Of a DNA stretch of 64,000 nt, positions 27,001-39,000 are shown one piece after another. Each line of letters starts with the position of its first letter. The stretch's first letter is position 1. Position numbers and translations under genes: made by a program. The stretch is from Nelumbo lutea (lineage: Eukaryota; Streptophyta; Magnoliopsida; Proteales; Nelumbonaceae). The stretch covers positions 75,736,383-75,800,382 of the forward strand of contig JAKGHH010000002.1 of NCBI GenBank assembly GCA_022828595.1. The letters run 5' to 3'. The notes under the pieces are model-generated. The model worked only from the letters and a program-made list of their open reading frames with translations, had not been told where the DNA came from and searched no databases.

Positions 27001-30000
27001 TGCAAGTCCCCATTCAAGAAGGCATTTTTAACATCCATTTGGTACAAAGGCCAAGTGTGGCTTGCTGCAAGAGATAATAGAACCCGAATGATGGTCATCT
27101 TGGCTACCGAGGCAAATGTCTCCAAGTAATCTATATCATAAGTCTGAGTGAACCCTTTTGCAACTAGCCGAGCTTTGTACCTCTCAATGAAATCATCCAC
27201 ATTGTGCTTCACAGTAAATACCCATCTGCATCCAACTGGTTTCTTTCCTTTGGGCAAGTCAACTAGCTCCCAGGTATTATTTTTCAACAGGGCATCCATT
27301 TCAACTTGCATTGCACCTCTCCACTCCAGGACTGATAGGGCTTTTTGCACTGTTCTTGGAATAGGGACATTAGCAACGGAAGTGAGATAGGACCTGTAGG
27401 AGGGAGATAGACGATTATAGGACAAAAACTGGGAGATGCAGTGGGTTGTAGATGTGGTGCAATGTCGTTTTCCTTTACGGATGGCAATGGGAAGGTCAAG
27501 GTCATCTACAGGGGGTGAGGTAGCAACAATGGAAGGAGTCTCTGTGGGCCCTGGGACTGTAATGTCTGGACTTGGAGCCGCAGAAGAGGTTGGAGCTGGC
27601 CGGGACTGCTGATGACCGGGATCAACCTGCCTGCATCGCCTGTGATAGACTCTCAACTCCCAATCCCCCTGACCACCCTCGCTACTGTAGCCCTCATCAC
27701 CCAATGGAATAGGTAAAGGAACAACCCAAAAAGTATTAACCCTGTCCTCACTGCACTCCCCCTGAAGAAAAGGACCCAAATCTCCACGCTCACTACTCTC
27801 CCCCTGAGGAGAGACCTGAGAATAGTAGGGTGTCTCAAAGAAAGTGACATCCATGGATACAAACTTCTTCCTTGAGACAGGATCATAGCAGCAATAACCC
27901 TTTTGAGTTTGTGCATAACCAAGAAAGATGCATTTGGAGGCCTTGGGTTCGAACTTGGAGTGATGGGGACTGAGAAGCTGAACAAAACAGGTACAACCAA
28001 ATGTTTTGAGGGGAATAGTAAACAACTCCTCATTGGGGTATAGAAGTAAAAAAGGAGGTTTCATATCAAGAACCCGAGAAGGAACCCGATTAATAAGATA
28101 TACCACCGTAAGGATAGCATCACCCCAGAAGCGAATAGGGACATTGGAGGTAAACATAATACTTCTAGCCATCTCCAAGATGTGCCTATTCTTCCTTTCT
28201 GCAACCGCATTCTACTGAGGTGTATGAGGGCAAGTGCTATGGTGGATAACCCCATGATTAAGAAGGTACGATGCCAATGGCTTAGCAAAGTATTCATTTG
28301 CATTATCAGATCTAAGAACTTTGATCCTGGCATCAAACTGGGTTATGATCATTTGGTGGAAGTTTTGGGTCAGGGCAGGAACCTCATCTCATGAATGCAT
28401 AAGATAAACCCAAGAAAACCGGGTGTGGTCATCAACAAATAACAAAAAATATCTGTACCCACCCATAGAAGGAATGTGATATGGCCCCCAAACATCAGTA
28501 TGCACAATATCAAAAGAACTATTACTCCTTTTATTACTCAATGAATAAGAGTTTCTACAATGTTTAGCAAACTCACAACTTTCACATTTCAACTGAGACG
28601 ATTCAACAGATTCAAACAAAGTAGGAAACAGACTCTTTAAGAACCGAAAAGACAAATGACCCAATCGGTTATGCCAAAGCATAACCGGACTCACAACCTG
28701 AGAAACAAGTAACTTCTTATCCACTGACTCTTCCCGACGAGAACTCTCCCCGAGCAGATAGATCTCATTCGTCTCACAGCCAGTCCCAGTCACCTTCTTC
28801 GTCTCCAGGTCCTGAAAAACACATCGGTCAGGGAAGAAAGTTACTGAGCAGTTCATATGTTTGGTAATACTACTAATGGAAAGAAGGTTAGTATCAAGTT
28901 TAGGAACATGCAAGACAGAAGACAAGGAGATAGTATCCGACAGTTTGATGTCACCCTTGCCAGAAGTAGGGACAAGAGAGCCATCAACAATAGATACTTT
29001 ATCCCTACCAGAAGATAAGTGATAAATAGTAAACAATGAGAGCAAGCTAGTCATATGGTCGGATGCACCTGAATCTATTACCCAACAGGGTTCAGTAGTA
29101 CCTGGAGCGGAGGCATGGTAGGCTGACGCTCGAGTACCTGAATGTGCAAAAGCCGATGTGGCAGAGGCTGATGATGACTGCGGTGACTGAGCTAAACTGC
29201 CAACTTCCTTTTCCAACTGTATTAGAGCAGCCCAAACTGCAGCTAAGGTCTCTAAGGGTGTGCCTCTTGTACCAGATGAGGATGCTGAATCAGTAGTCAC
29301 AGTCACATGAACATTACCCTTTTTGTTTCTCAACTTTGTCGGGACCAAATGTGGATGCAGCTTCCAACATGTTTCTTTTGTGTGTTTAGGTTTCTTACAA
29401 TGCTCACACACCACATCCCTTTTATCTTCCTTCTTTCTGTCCCTCTCTGAATCACCCCCTGTTTTGGGTTTGGCAGCTACCAAGGCAGGTGTAAGCGGCT
29501 GAGGTTGCATCATGACTTTCCTCCTGGTCTCTTCACTGTGCACTAAGGAGTATGCTTGAGAGAGGGTCACACTATCTCTGGTCAAAATCTGCTGCCTCAC
29601 AATATCATATTCTGAATTCAGTCCTGCTAGAAACTCAAACACTCTGTTTGTCTCGATGTGCTTTCTATGGGTCTGAGCATCTTTGGAACTCTCCCACTCA
29701 AGAGTCTCTAAGTGATCAATCTCATGCCACAGGGACTTCAAGGTAGAGAAGTAGATCGAGACCGGTTTCTCTCCTTGTTTAAGGGTATTCACCTCACATT
29801 TCAATTCATATGCTCTGGCAACATTAAGTGGTTGGGAGTAAGTTTCTTTCATCACATCCCATATCTCCTTGGTTGTCTTTGCCCATAAGTAATTTTGGCA
29901 GATATGAGGCTGCATAGAATTACACAGCCATGTCATAACCAAGTAGTTTTCTTGGACCCACTTGGTATACATAGGGTCTCCCTTGGAAGGTTCTGTCACA

Positions 30001-33000
30001 TCTCCCAAGAGATACCCTACTTTGCCCCTTCCCCCAATAGCCATCATGGCTGATTGGGCCCATTCCAAATAGTTTGATCCATCAAATCTTACGGTTGTAA
30101 TCTGAAAACCTGTCTCAGAACCACCACCATAACTGTTGTTCCCAAAACTGCCTTCTGCCTGATTCTTAAACTCCATTTCGGTCAAGAACCAGAAGTCTCA
30201 AAATTAGGGTTACTACAATCAAAAACAACACTTGGACTATCAACCACAAGCACAAAATCAGTATAGAACCAATTTGTACTCACAATAGATGTGCATGAAA
30301 CAGGTATAAAACTGATCTGAAACCAATAACCACACACAACAGCAACAGTCCGAACTGTTTCCACCCCCTTAGAAGAGTTCGAAAACCCCAAAAGAAAACT
30401 GAAAAACAGTTTGAAGAACAATCTGATATGCTGAAGCCAAATTGGGGTTTTAATCAGTCCTAAAAGCAAATTCTCAGCCATACAATCCAGACAGTACCGT
30501 ACGGATAAGGCTTGTAGTAGGGTTAATATGAAACCCTAAAACTGATCAATGTTGAGGAGAGAACTATTAGGGTTTGCCGTAGTATTAGATCACAAGGTTC
30601 AGTCCAGTATTAGGGTTTGCCGCAGGGTTAAGACAAAACCCTAGAGAATAGAAAGATAAAACCCTAGAGTGGTTCGGCCGCCCTTGCTAGATAGGTCCAA
30701 CCTATCTTCTCTGATATTACTTCTATCAGAAAATAAAAAACTTACAATAGGATGTTGTTCGCTGCCTTCCAAGGTTACCCAAACCCTAGCCTTCTCTGAT
30801 TCTTCCTGATCACCAACACTCTGCAACTGTCGCAATTCTTCAAACAGCTGCTAAACCCTCTGGAGATCTCCAAGAACCAGTCAACGAACTCTATTTTCTC
30901 AGCTTCCAGCCTTAGATGGTTCTCATGTGGTCGGCTGGACTAGACTCACATGAGAAACCCTAGCTCTGATACCAAGTAGAAGTTCAGGACTGTTATCAGT
31001 CTTGAACCCTAATGGATTTCAGGTTCGAAAAAAGAAGAAAGGTAAAGAGAAGAGAGGAGGAAGAGGGAGGAGAAGCAGTAGAATACAAGAGTTGAAAGGA
31101 GGAGCAGAAGCTTAATGTTCTGCCGCCACCACTTTAATTAATATTTATAGGTTATGCTCATTACATGGAAAGGACAGATCTGCCCTTAGTCTTTACATAA
31201 CATAATAGAGGAAAATAAGACTGAAATAAATAGCAACTGAAACAACTAAATGACCAATGGCTAACCCTAGGAAGACTAGAACACCTTCTACCCTACGAAC
31301 ACAGTGGGACCGTAGCTGTGGGGCCCACATCAGTGTTCTCTACAAAGAGTTTGGGTCAAGTATAATTGCAGCATAGGAAATTCCTCTTAAGGGATTGTAG
31401 CATTAAGCACACTAAATATGGGTTACATCCTGCATCCCTCTTATCAGTGGGATGAGTGGAACCTCCTGCAGTCTAGTATTTTAAATTTCCTCATAAGAAA
31501 AAGAAAAATTATACAAAGATGCACACAAGTTGCAATTGTCATCACTCTGAACCTGTCTGAAAAATACAGTACCTTGGGGTTGGTCTCCCATCTGAGCCAG
31601 CTCCATCAATGTTGAAAATATGACCTCCTCGACTTTGGTTCAACATCATCTTTATTGCCTACAAAACTCATAATCATAAGTGGAAGTAGACCCAAAATTA
31701 CACACTTAAGAGAAATTTGGGATCTTTTTTCACCTCTCGGCAGCATATCATCAAGCCAAGAGTGTTTGTCGTAACAACTTCACTGCCAAAGAAACAATAC
31801 CTATGAGTTGGAATGATTGCATAGAATAGAGAATAGATTTGCATGAAGGAATCTTACATGAGATCATCATCTGATGTCTCTGCCAATGGTTTGAAGCTGT
31901 ATGCATTTGACCCCGCATTATTGATCTGCATTCTTTCTCAAAATAGGATCTAATGAAAATGCAAAGTTGAGACCTAACATTAATAGTTCAAATACAGAGG
32001 TTATGCAGAAAAGCTGATAAAATGATGAATATGAGTGCTTTTATGTGATACAACTCAAGATTTTGTTTTTCTTTTTTGATAAATCTTACACCCAAAATTA
32101 CCTAACCAAAGACAAGAAAAGCTATGTAACCTGCAAGTATAGGATAAAAACAACAAACTAGCTTGTATCCTGCAATAGCAGTACAACCAATGTAATAAAA
32201 ACAGGATCAGAACAGACAACCAAATCTAGAAAGAAACCAACTGATGGTGGCTCATTTGGTAGGATCTCTAACTCGTGGGAGCAGAGATCTGGGATCAAAT
32301 CCCGCAGCCACCAGGGTTGGTAGGGTTAAGGGAGGGGGGTGGGCTACCCCCCGTTGTATATCCCCACGAAGAAAAAGAAAACAAATCTAGAAAGAAGTTT
32401 AATGCAGCACATAATATTACTCACCAGCCTAGTGAAGAAAATTAGCAACAATTAACTCCTATACCCCTAGATCACTTCTCTAGTTCTGGATCCAAGGATG
32501 ATCTACTTTGTTCAATGCATAAGCAGCCTGAAAAGTATAGCTATGTACTTGGACAATTAGATGGTTCTTTTCACATTCCCTCTAGATCTTATGTTGTTGG
32601 CTCAAGTAACCAGGCTAATGCTCTCCACACAACAACTGCTCCCTCTAACACCTATTGGATTATTGATCCAGGAGCATCAAACCATATGAACAGTAAGTCA
32701 AGCCTCTTCTCCTTATATCAATTACTCTCTAGTAAGGACAAGGTGGATGGTTCTTTCTCCACCATTGCAAGTCAAGGAACTGTTCCTCTCCCAATTGGGT
32801 TCAGTTTAAGACCTGTTGAAACTCCCATGGATCTCAATATAGAGTGCTAAGCAGAGAGAACTATAGAACTATATGATGATCCAAGAAAATATAGAAGACT
32901 TGTTGGCAAGTTAAATTATCCAACTATCACTAGACCTGATATTTCCTTTGCGGTGAGTGTTGTTAGTCAATTTATGCTAAATCGGGTACTACATTGGGAG

Positions 33001-36000
33001 GTCAGGATTAGAGTAGTTAGATATTTGAAGGGAGCTCTTGGTCGTGACCTACTATACAAGGAAAAATGGTCATTTGGAGGTTGAGGGTTACACTAATACC
33101 AATGGGCAGGTTCTATCGGTGATAAAAGTTCTACTACTGGGCATTGTACATTTGTTGGCGGCAATCTTGTTACTTGGAAGAATAAGAAGCAATGTGTAGT
33201 AGCACAATGTAGTGCAAATGCAGAGTATGAGGTTATGGTGCATACTACATGTGAAATAGTTTGGATTCAGCATCTTCTTCAAGAGCTTGAGTATTGTGTT
33301 CCAACTCCTATGAAGCTGAAATGCAATAACTAGGTGGCTATTCATGTTGCTTCCAACCCAGTCTTCCATAAAAGGGCAAAATATATAGAGTTGAATTGTC
33401 ACTTTGTTCAAGAAAAATTACTTTGTGGTGTGTAGTTGAAATGCATACTTGGAGGCTATTCATATTGCTTGTAACTGTTATGGACGCCTTCCTCGGGAAG
33501 ATGTACCATCGCCGCCGGCAGCAACAGGCCCCGGGCCCACCGCCAGCAGTAGCAAGGATTCAGTGATGCTCATCCTACCCAGTTCGGCAACAGCAGCCTT
33601 ATCTAGATTAGATTAGCTTATTTTGCTTGTTCTTATCTTATTCTATTGTTCTTATCTTATCTTGTTAGTAGGTTATCAGATTGGATTAGTTTATCTTGTT
33701 ATCAGATTATGATTAGTTTATCTTATAATCAGATTAGGATTAGCTTATCTTATCCTTAGCAAGATAGAATTGGAAGTCTCCCTATTCAGCAAGGAGACTC
33801 CCTAAGATTAGGACTCTTGTAATCTCCTATTTAAGGAGCTGCTATCAGTCAATAAAGATATCGAATATTCAGTTAAAAGAAGTGAATTAGGAGAGTTGGT
33901 GATCTCTTGAACAAATCACCAAAGGCACCAAGATAGGTTCATCAAGAAGGGACAAGGGAAAACATGAGGTTTTCCCCTATGGACAGACCCGTGACGAGTT
34001 CCTATTTCCGGGCCCATAACAACTTTGACGAGATCCTATTTCTGGGCCCATAACAACTTGGTATCAGAGCCTACCGTCATGGGAGATCTGGAGCAGCTAT
34101 CATCCAAGGTCCACGAACTGGAGCATAGGCTCGTGGAAACCTGCGTGGAGGTTCGTGAGGTCAAAGACGATGTCCGGGAGCTGCGACGCTTGCTGGAATC
34201 GTATTTCTCTAACAAGGAGAGGGATCCAGAAGGGGCTGTAACCACAAACAGCCGCCGACCAGACTTGACGGAGTCGTCCGGCGAACAGCAGGTCGTCGCC
34301 CCGGTAGCCACAGTCATCCCCAAGTACAGCAGGCTGGAATTCCCGTCGTACAACGGCAACGGAGACCCCTTAGGCTGGCTGTATCGCTGCGAGCAGTTTT
34401 TTCGGAATCAACTGACAGATGACCGGGATAAGGTAAATCGTTCTATATTGCTAGAAGAGGATCGTGTTAAAGCAGAAACAGAACGTGCCAAGGCACCAGT
34501 AGATTTCACTACATTGCAGCTTCACAATTTGATGTATGAGAAAATTCATTTTGGGAAAGCCATAAAGGTGCGCAAAGATTTCAAGTCAAAGTATCTGGAT
34601 ATTGAACTTGTGCCTGAGGAAGGGTTTTTCAATTCAGCCCCTCAAGATATTAAGGGATCTGTACTATCAAAAGACAGTGCACATGACCTGATGCTAAGGC
34701 GGCTTAATTTTGAGCTTTTCCGGCGAAAAGAACTCTGCAAACTTCATGAGAAACTGGAGCAACACAAGAAAAGCCTTATGGAGACCATTGCACACCGAAA
34801 GAAATTCCTTTCAAGTCTCCCAAAATCTCTGAAGAAAGCATCATTGCTTGTCCAACACCAACTAGGGGTTCTGCATACAAAGAAATTAAGGCAGCATAAT
34901 TTAGCAGAATTACTGCCACCTCCACTCTATGTGATTTACAGCAAGGCTGTAAGGGAAGCCATGTGCTTTCTGATGGATCCTCAGCTTGGAAAGAAGCCAA
35001 GTTATGTCCAGTTTCCACAGAGGTTTGAAGGTATTGATCGCCACGATAGATACGCTAATCGCAATATAGTGTTCCTTGATATCAACAAGAAAGGCTTGGA
35101 TGGGATCCAAGGACCAGTCTACGTTGGAACTGGTTGTGTCTTGAACAGGCAAGCATTGCATGGCTATGACCCACCAGTGTTTGAAAAGAGACCAAAGATG
35201 ACTTGTGATTGCTGGCCTTCTTGGTGTTGCTGTTGTTATGGTGGATCAAGGAAAAAGTTGAAATCAAAGAAGGGAGAAAGAAGTTTGTTTGGAGGGTTTG
35301 ACAGCAAGAAGACGAAAGTGATGGCAAAGGACTATTCCAAGAAAGGCTCTGCCCCTATCTTTGATCTTGAAGAGATTGAAGAAGGGCTTGAAGGATACGA
35401 TGAGCTAGAGAAATCATTTCTCATGTCTCAGAAAAACTTTGAGAAGAGGTTTGGACAGTCACCTGCCTTCATTGCTTCCACACTTATGGAAGAAGGTGGT
35501 CTTCCTGAGGGTACCAACAACACAACCCTCATTAAGGAGGCTATTCATGTTATTAGCTGTGGCTATGAAGAGAAAACTGAATGGGGAAAAGAGCTTGGAT
35601 GGATTTATGGCTTAGTCACAGAAGACATATTGACAGGGTTCAAGATGCACTGCAAAGGATGGAAGTCGGTGTATTGTGTTCCTAAACTAGCTGCATTTAA
35701 AGGTTCAGCTCCTATAAATCTTTCAGATCGTCTGCACCAAGTTCTCAGGTGGGCTCTTGGATCAGTTGAGATATTCCTTAGTCGGCATTGCCCTCTATGG
35801 TATGGCTATGGAGGAAAACTAAAATGGTTAGAGAGGTTGGCCTATACTAACACCATTGTTTACCCTTTAACTTCCATTCCTTTGCTTGCCTACTGCATCA
35901 TTCCTGCTGTCTGTCCTCTCACTGGAAAGTTCATCATTCCCACTCTGAATAATCTTGCTAGCATATGGTTCATTGCCCTCTTCCTGTCCATCATAGCCAC

Positions 36001-39000
36001 TGGTGTGCTTGAGCTCCAATGGAGCGGTGTTAGCATTTAGGATTGGTGGTGCAATAAACAATTCTGAGTGATAGGAGGTGTCTCAGCTCATCTTTTTGCC
36101 GTCTTCCAAGGCCTTCTTAAAGTTCTTGCAGGAGTTGACACCAACTTCACTGTAACTTCAAAGGCTGCAGATGATACAGAGTTTGGGGAACTGCACCTCT
36201 TCAAATGGACTACACTTCTCATTCCTCCTACGACACTGATTATCTAATGGTTGGAGTTGTTGCTGGAATATCGGATGCCATTAACAATGGTTATGGCTCA
36301 TGGGGCCCCCTATTTGGGATTGATGGCTCTCAAGAAGGACCTCAGAACAACATCTTATGCAACTTGTTTCCTGATGATACTGGTACTGAGCTCCCCATCA
36401 GTCAGCTAAGCTCTTCGTTGGTGCTGCTGTTAAAGTCTTGGTAGAATGGTGTAATTTAGCTTCGGCCGAAGCCACATGGCTCCCATTGGCAGAGTTCCCA
36501 GGCCACACATATCCAGCTTTCGAGCTTGAGGACAAGCTCGTAGTCTAGGAGGGGAGTAATGTTATGGACGCCTTCCTCGAGAAGATGTACCATCGCCGCC
36601 GGCAGCAACAGGCCCCGGGCCCACCGCCAGCAGTAGCAAGGATTCAGTGATGCTCATCCTACCCAGTTTGGCAACAACAGCCTTATCTAGATTAGATTAG
36701 CTTATTTTGCTTGTTCTTATCTTATTCTATTGTTCTTATCTTATCTTGTTAGTAGGTTATCAGATTGGATTAGTTTATCTTGTTATCATATTAGGATTAG
36801 TTATCTTATTATCAGATTAGGATTAGCTTATCTTATCCTTAGCAAGAAAGAATTGGAAGTCTCCCTATTCAGCAAGGAGACTCCCTAAGATTAGGACTCT
36901 TGTAATCTCCTATTTAAGGAGCTGCTATCAGTCAATAAAGATATCGAATATTCAGTTAAAAGAAGTGAATTAGGAGAGTTGGTGATCTCTTGAACAAATC
37001 ACCAAAGACACCAAGATAGGTTCATCAAGAAGGGACAAGGGAAAACATGAGGTTTTCCCCTGTGGACCGACCCGTGACGAGATCCTATTTCCGGGCCCAT
37101 AACAGTAACCCAGTCTTCCATGCAAGGACAGTAATTGCTTGTTCCAATGTAGAGGGTTGATAAAGTTCAGATCTGTAAACCTGTAGCTTTCAGATTAATC
37201 AAGGAAGAAAAAGAAAAAGAAGGAAGATGAGAAAAGAGAGAAAAGAAAGAGGAAGAATGAGGGGAGAAAACCTGGTTCGAACTGAAGAGAGAAAAACTGT
37301 TCTCTTCATTCGACCAGAATGTATTAGCCTTTCTAATTTACATACAAATGACCATTCTACCCTTATTTAGTCGACACTAACACTCCCCCTCAAGCTGGAG
37401 AGTATATATCATATAGTCCTAGCTTGTTACATATGTAATCCACTCTTGTCCAACTCAACCCTTTGGTGAATAGATCTGCCCATTGGCTTCTTGTGTTAAC
37501 ATAAGCTGTACTTATTACTCCACTAAGAACCTTCTCTCTCAAAAAGTGACAATCAACTTCTATATGTTTTGTTCTCTCATGAAATACTGGACTGGAGGAA
37601 ATGTGGACAGCAGCTTGGTTGTCACAATAAAGGTTCATCAGTGTACCAATTGAGTACCCCATCTCCTGTAGAAGGTTCTTCAACCACACCAGTTCACAAG
37701 TTGTATGTGCCATAGCTCTGTATTCAGCTTCTGCACTGCTTCTTGCCACCATTGTTTGTTTCTTACTCTTCCATGTCACCAAGTTGCCCCCAAGAAAGGT
37801 ACAATAACCTGTAGTCGACCTCCTGTCAGATACAAAACCAGCCCAATCAGCATTGGTGTACCCTTCTATCTCAAGTTTTCCTCCACTCTTGTATAGCAAA
37901 CCATGATCCGGAGCACTTTTCAAGTACCTTACAATCCTTAGAATTGCATCCCAATGAGGGATCCGAGGATTCCGCATAAACTGACTCACCACACCAACTG
38001 CAAATGAAATATTTGGTCGAGTGATAGTTAGGTAGTTTATCTTACCCACTAACCTACTGTACCTTCCTGGATCTTCAAACTCCTCACCTGTATCACTACT
38101 CAACTTAACATTCAATTCCATAGGTTCTTCAACTGGTTTGGCACCCAATAACCCTGTTTCCTCCAGTAGATCAAGGACATACTTCCTCTAGAACAAATTA
38201 ATACCATGTTTGGACCTTGCAACCTCTATCCCTAAGAAATATTTTAGTTTTCCAAGACCCTTTGTCTGAAAGTGATCATGCAAAAGGATCTTCAACCTAT
38301 CAATCCCAACCTGTCACTGCTAGTAATAACAATATCATTCACATATACCACCAACGAAATCTTCCCAGCATCAAAATCATAACTAAATACAGAATGGTCG
38401 ACTTGACACTGCTTCATGCCAAACTTTTTCACCACTTCACTGAACCATCCAAACCATGCATAAGGAGACTGTTTAAGTCCATAAATAGCTTTCTTGAGCT
38501 TACAGACTTTACCATCCTCCCCTTGAGCAACAAACCAGGGTGGTTTCTCCATATATACCTCCTCAAGAAGATCACCATGCAAGAAAGCATTCTTGATATC
38601 AAGCTGAAACCACGACCAATCATACATAGCAGCAAGGGAGATCAAAACGCAAACAGAACTCAATCTTGGCAACAGGAGAGAAGGTCTCTGTGTAGTCAAT
38701 ACCATATAACTATGAATAACCCTTGGCAACCAACCGAGCTTTCAATCTCTCAACACCATCAGGCAAATACTTGATTGTGTAAACCCACTTACATCCTACA
38801 ACATGCTTACCAAGGGGAAGAGTAGTGAGATACATATGATTATGAGCCAGAGCAGAGAGTTCGTCTTCCATTGCCTGGCACCACCCTGGAGAGATAAGGG
38901 CTTCCTGGACATCCTTAGAAACAAAGCTAGAAAATAACAACGAAATGAACTGTCGATGGGAAGGAGAGAGGTGAGAAACAGAAACATAATTGGAGATAGG

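Larger units (their letters stand above)
25535..31344 (-). mobile_element. copia-A copy 2, full length, TSD AAGAG
   Basis: LTRs at 25535-25905 (371 bp) and 30975-31344 (370 bp), both TGTAGAGAACACTG... read in reverse. They differ at about ten positions by eye. The 5-bp duplication AAGAG lies at 25530-25534 and 31345-31349. The primer site TGGTATCAGAGC is at 30963-30974 (reverse), one base from the LTR. The polypurine tract adjoins the left LTR. It inserted into NOL intron 7, in the same orientation as the gene. It is one of the younger copies, though its Pol is broken. Confidence 0.95.
33476..37104 (+). mobile_element. chimeric gypsy element carrying THOC5 and CesA sequences, TSD GTAAC
   Basis: 5' LTR 33476-34021 (546 bp) and 3' LTR 36560-37104 (545 bp), both TGTTATGGACGCC...CCCATAACA, with about a dozen differences by eye. 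Target duplication GTAAC at 33471-33475 and 37105-37109, inside copia-H. Primer site TGGTATCAGAGC at 34059-34070; polypurine tract AGGAGGGGAGTAA at 36547-36559. Between them lie Gag N-terminus, host THOC5 and CesA fragments and the last Pol residues. No protease, RT or integrase, so it moved with help from an autonomous relative. The LTR shows CAATAAAG and a TTTAAGGAG promoter-like region. Confidence 0.95.

Noticed and set aside
32236..32381. A tRNA gene
   Set aside because: A and B boxes are present, but no cloverleaf or anticodon arm can be formed. The body is longer than a tRNA, with an A-rich tail and 15-bp duplicated flanks, so it is a SINE.
34079..36040. An ordinary host cellulose synthase or THOC5 gene
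   Set aside because: The frame starts with Gag directly after a tRNA primer site. It is flanked by matching LTRs and a target duplication, joins two unrelated proteins, and lacks CesA catalytic motifs and introns.
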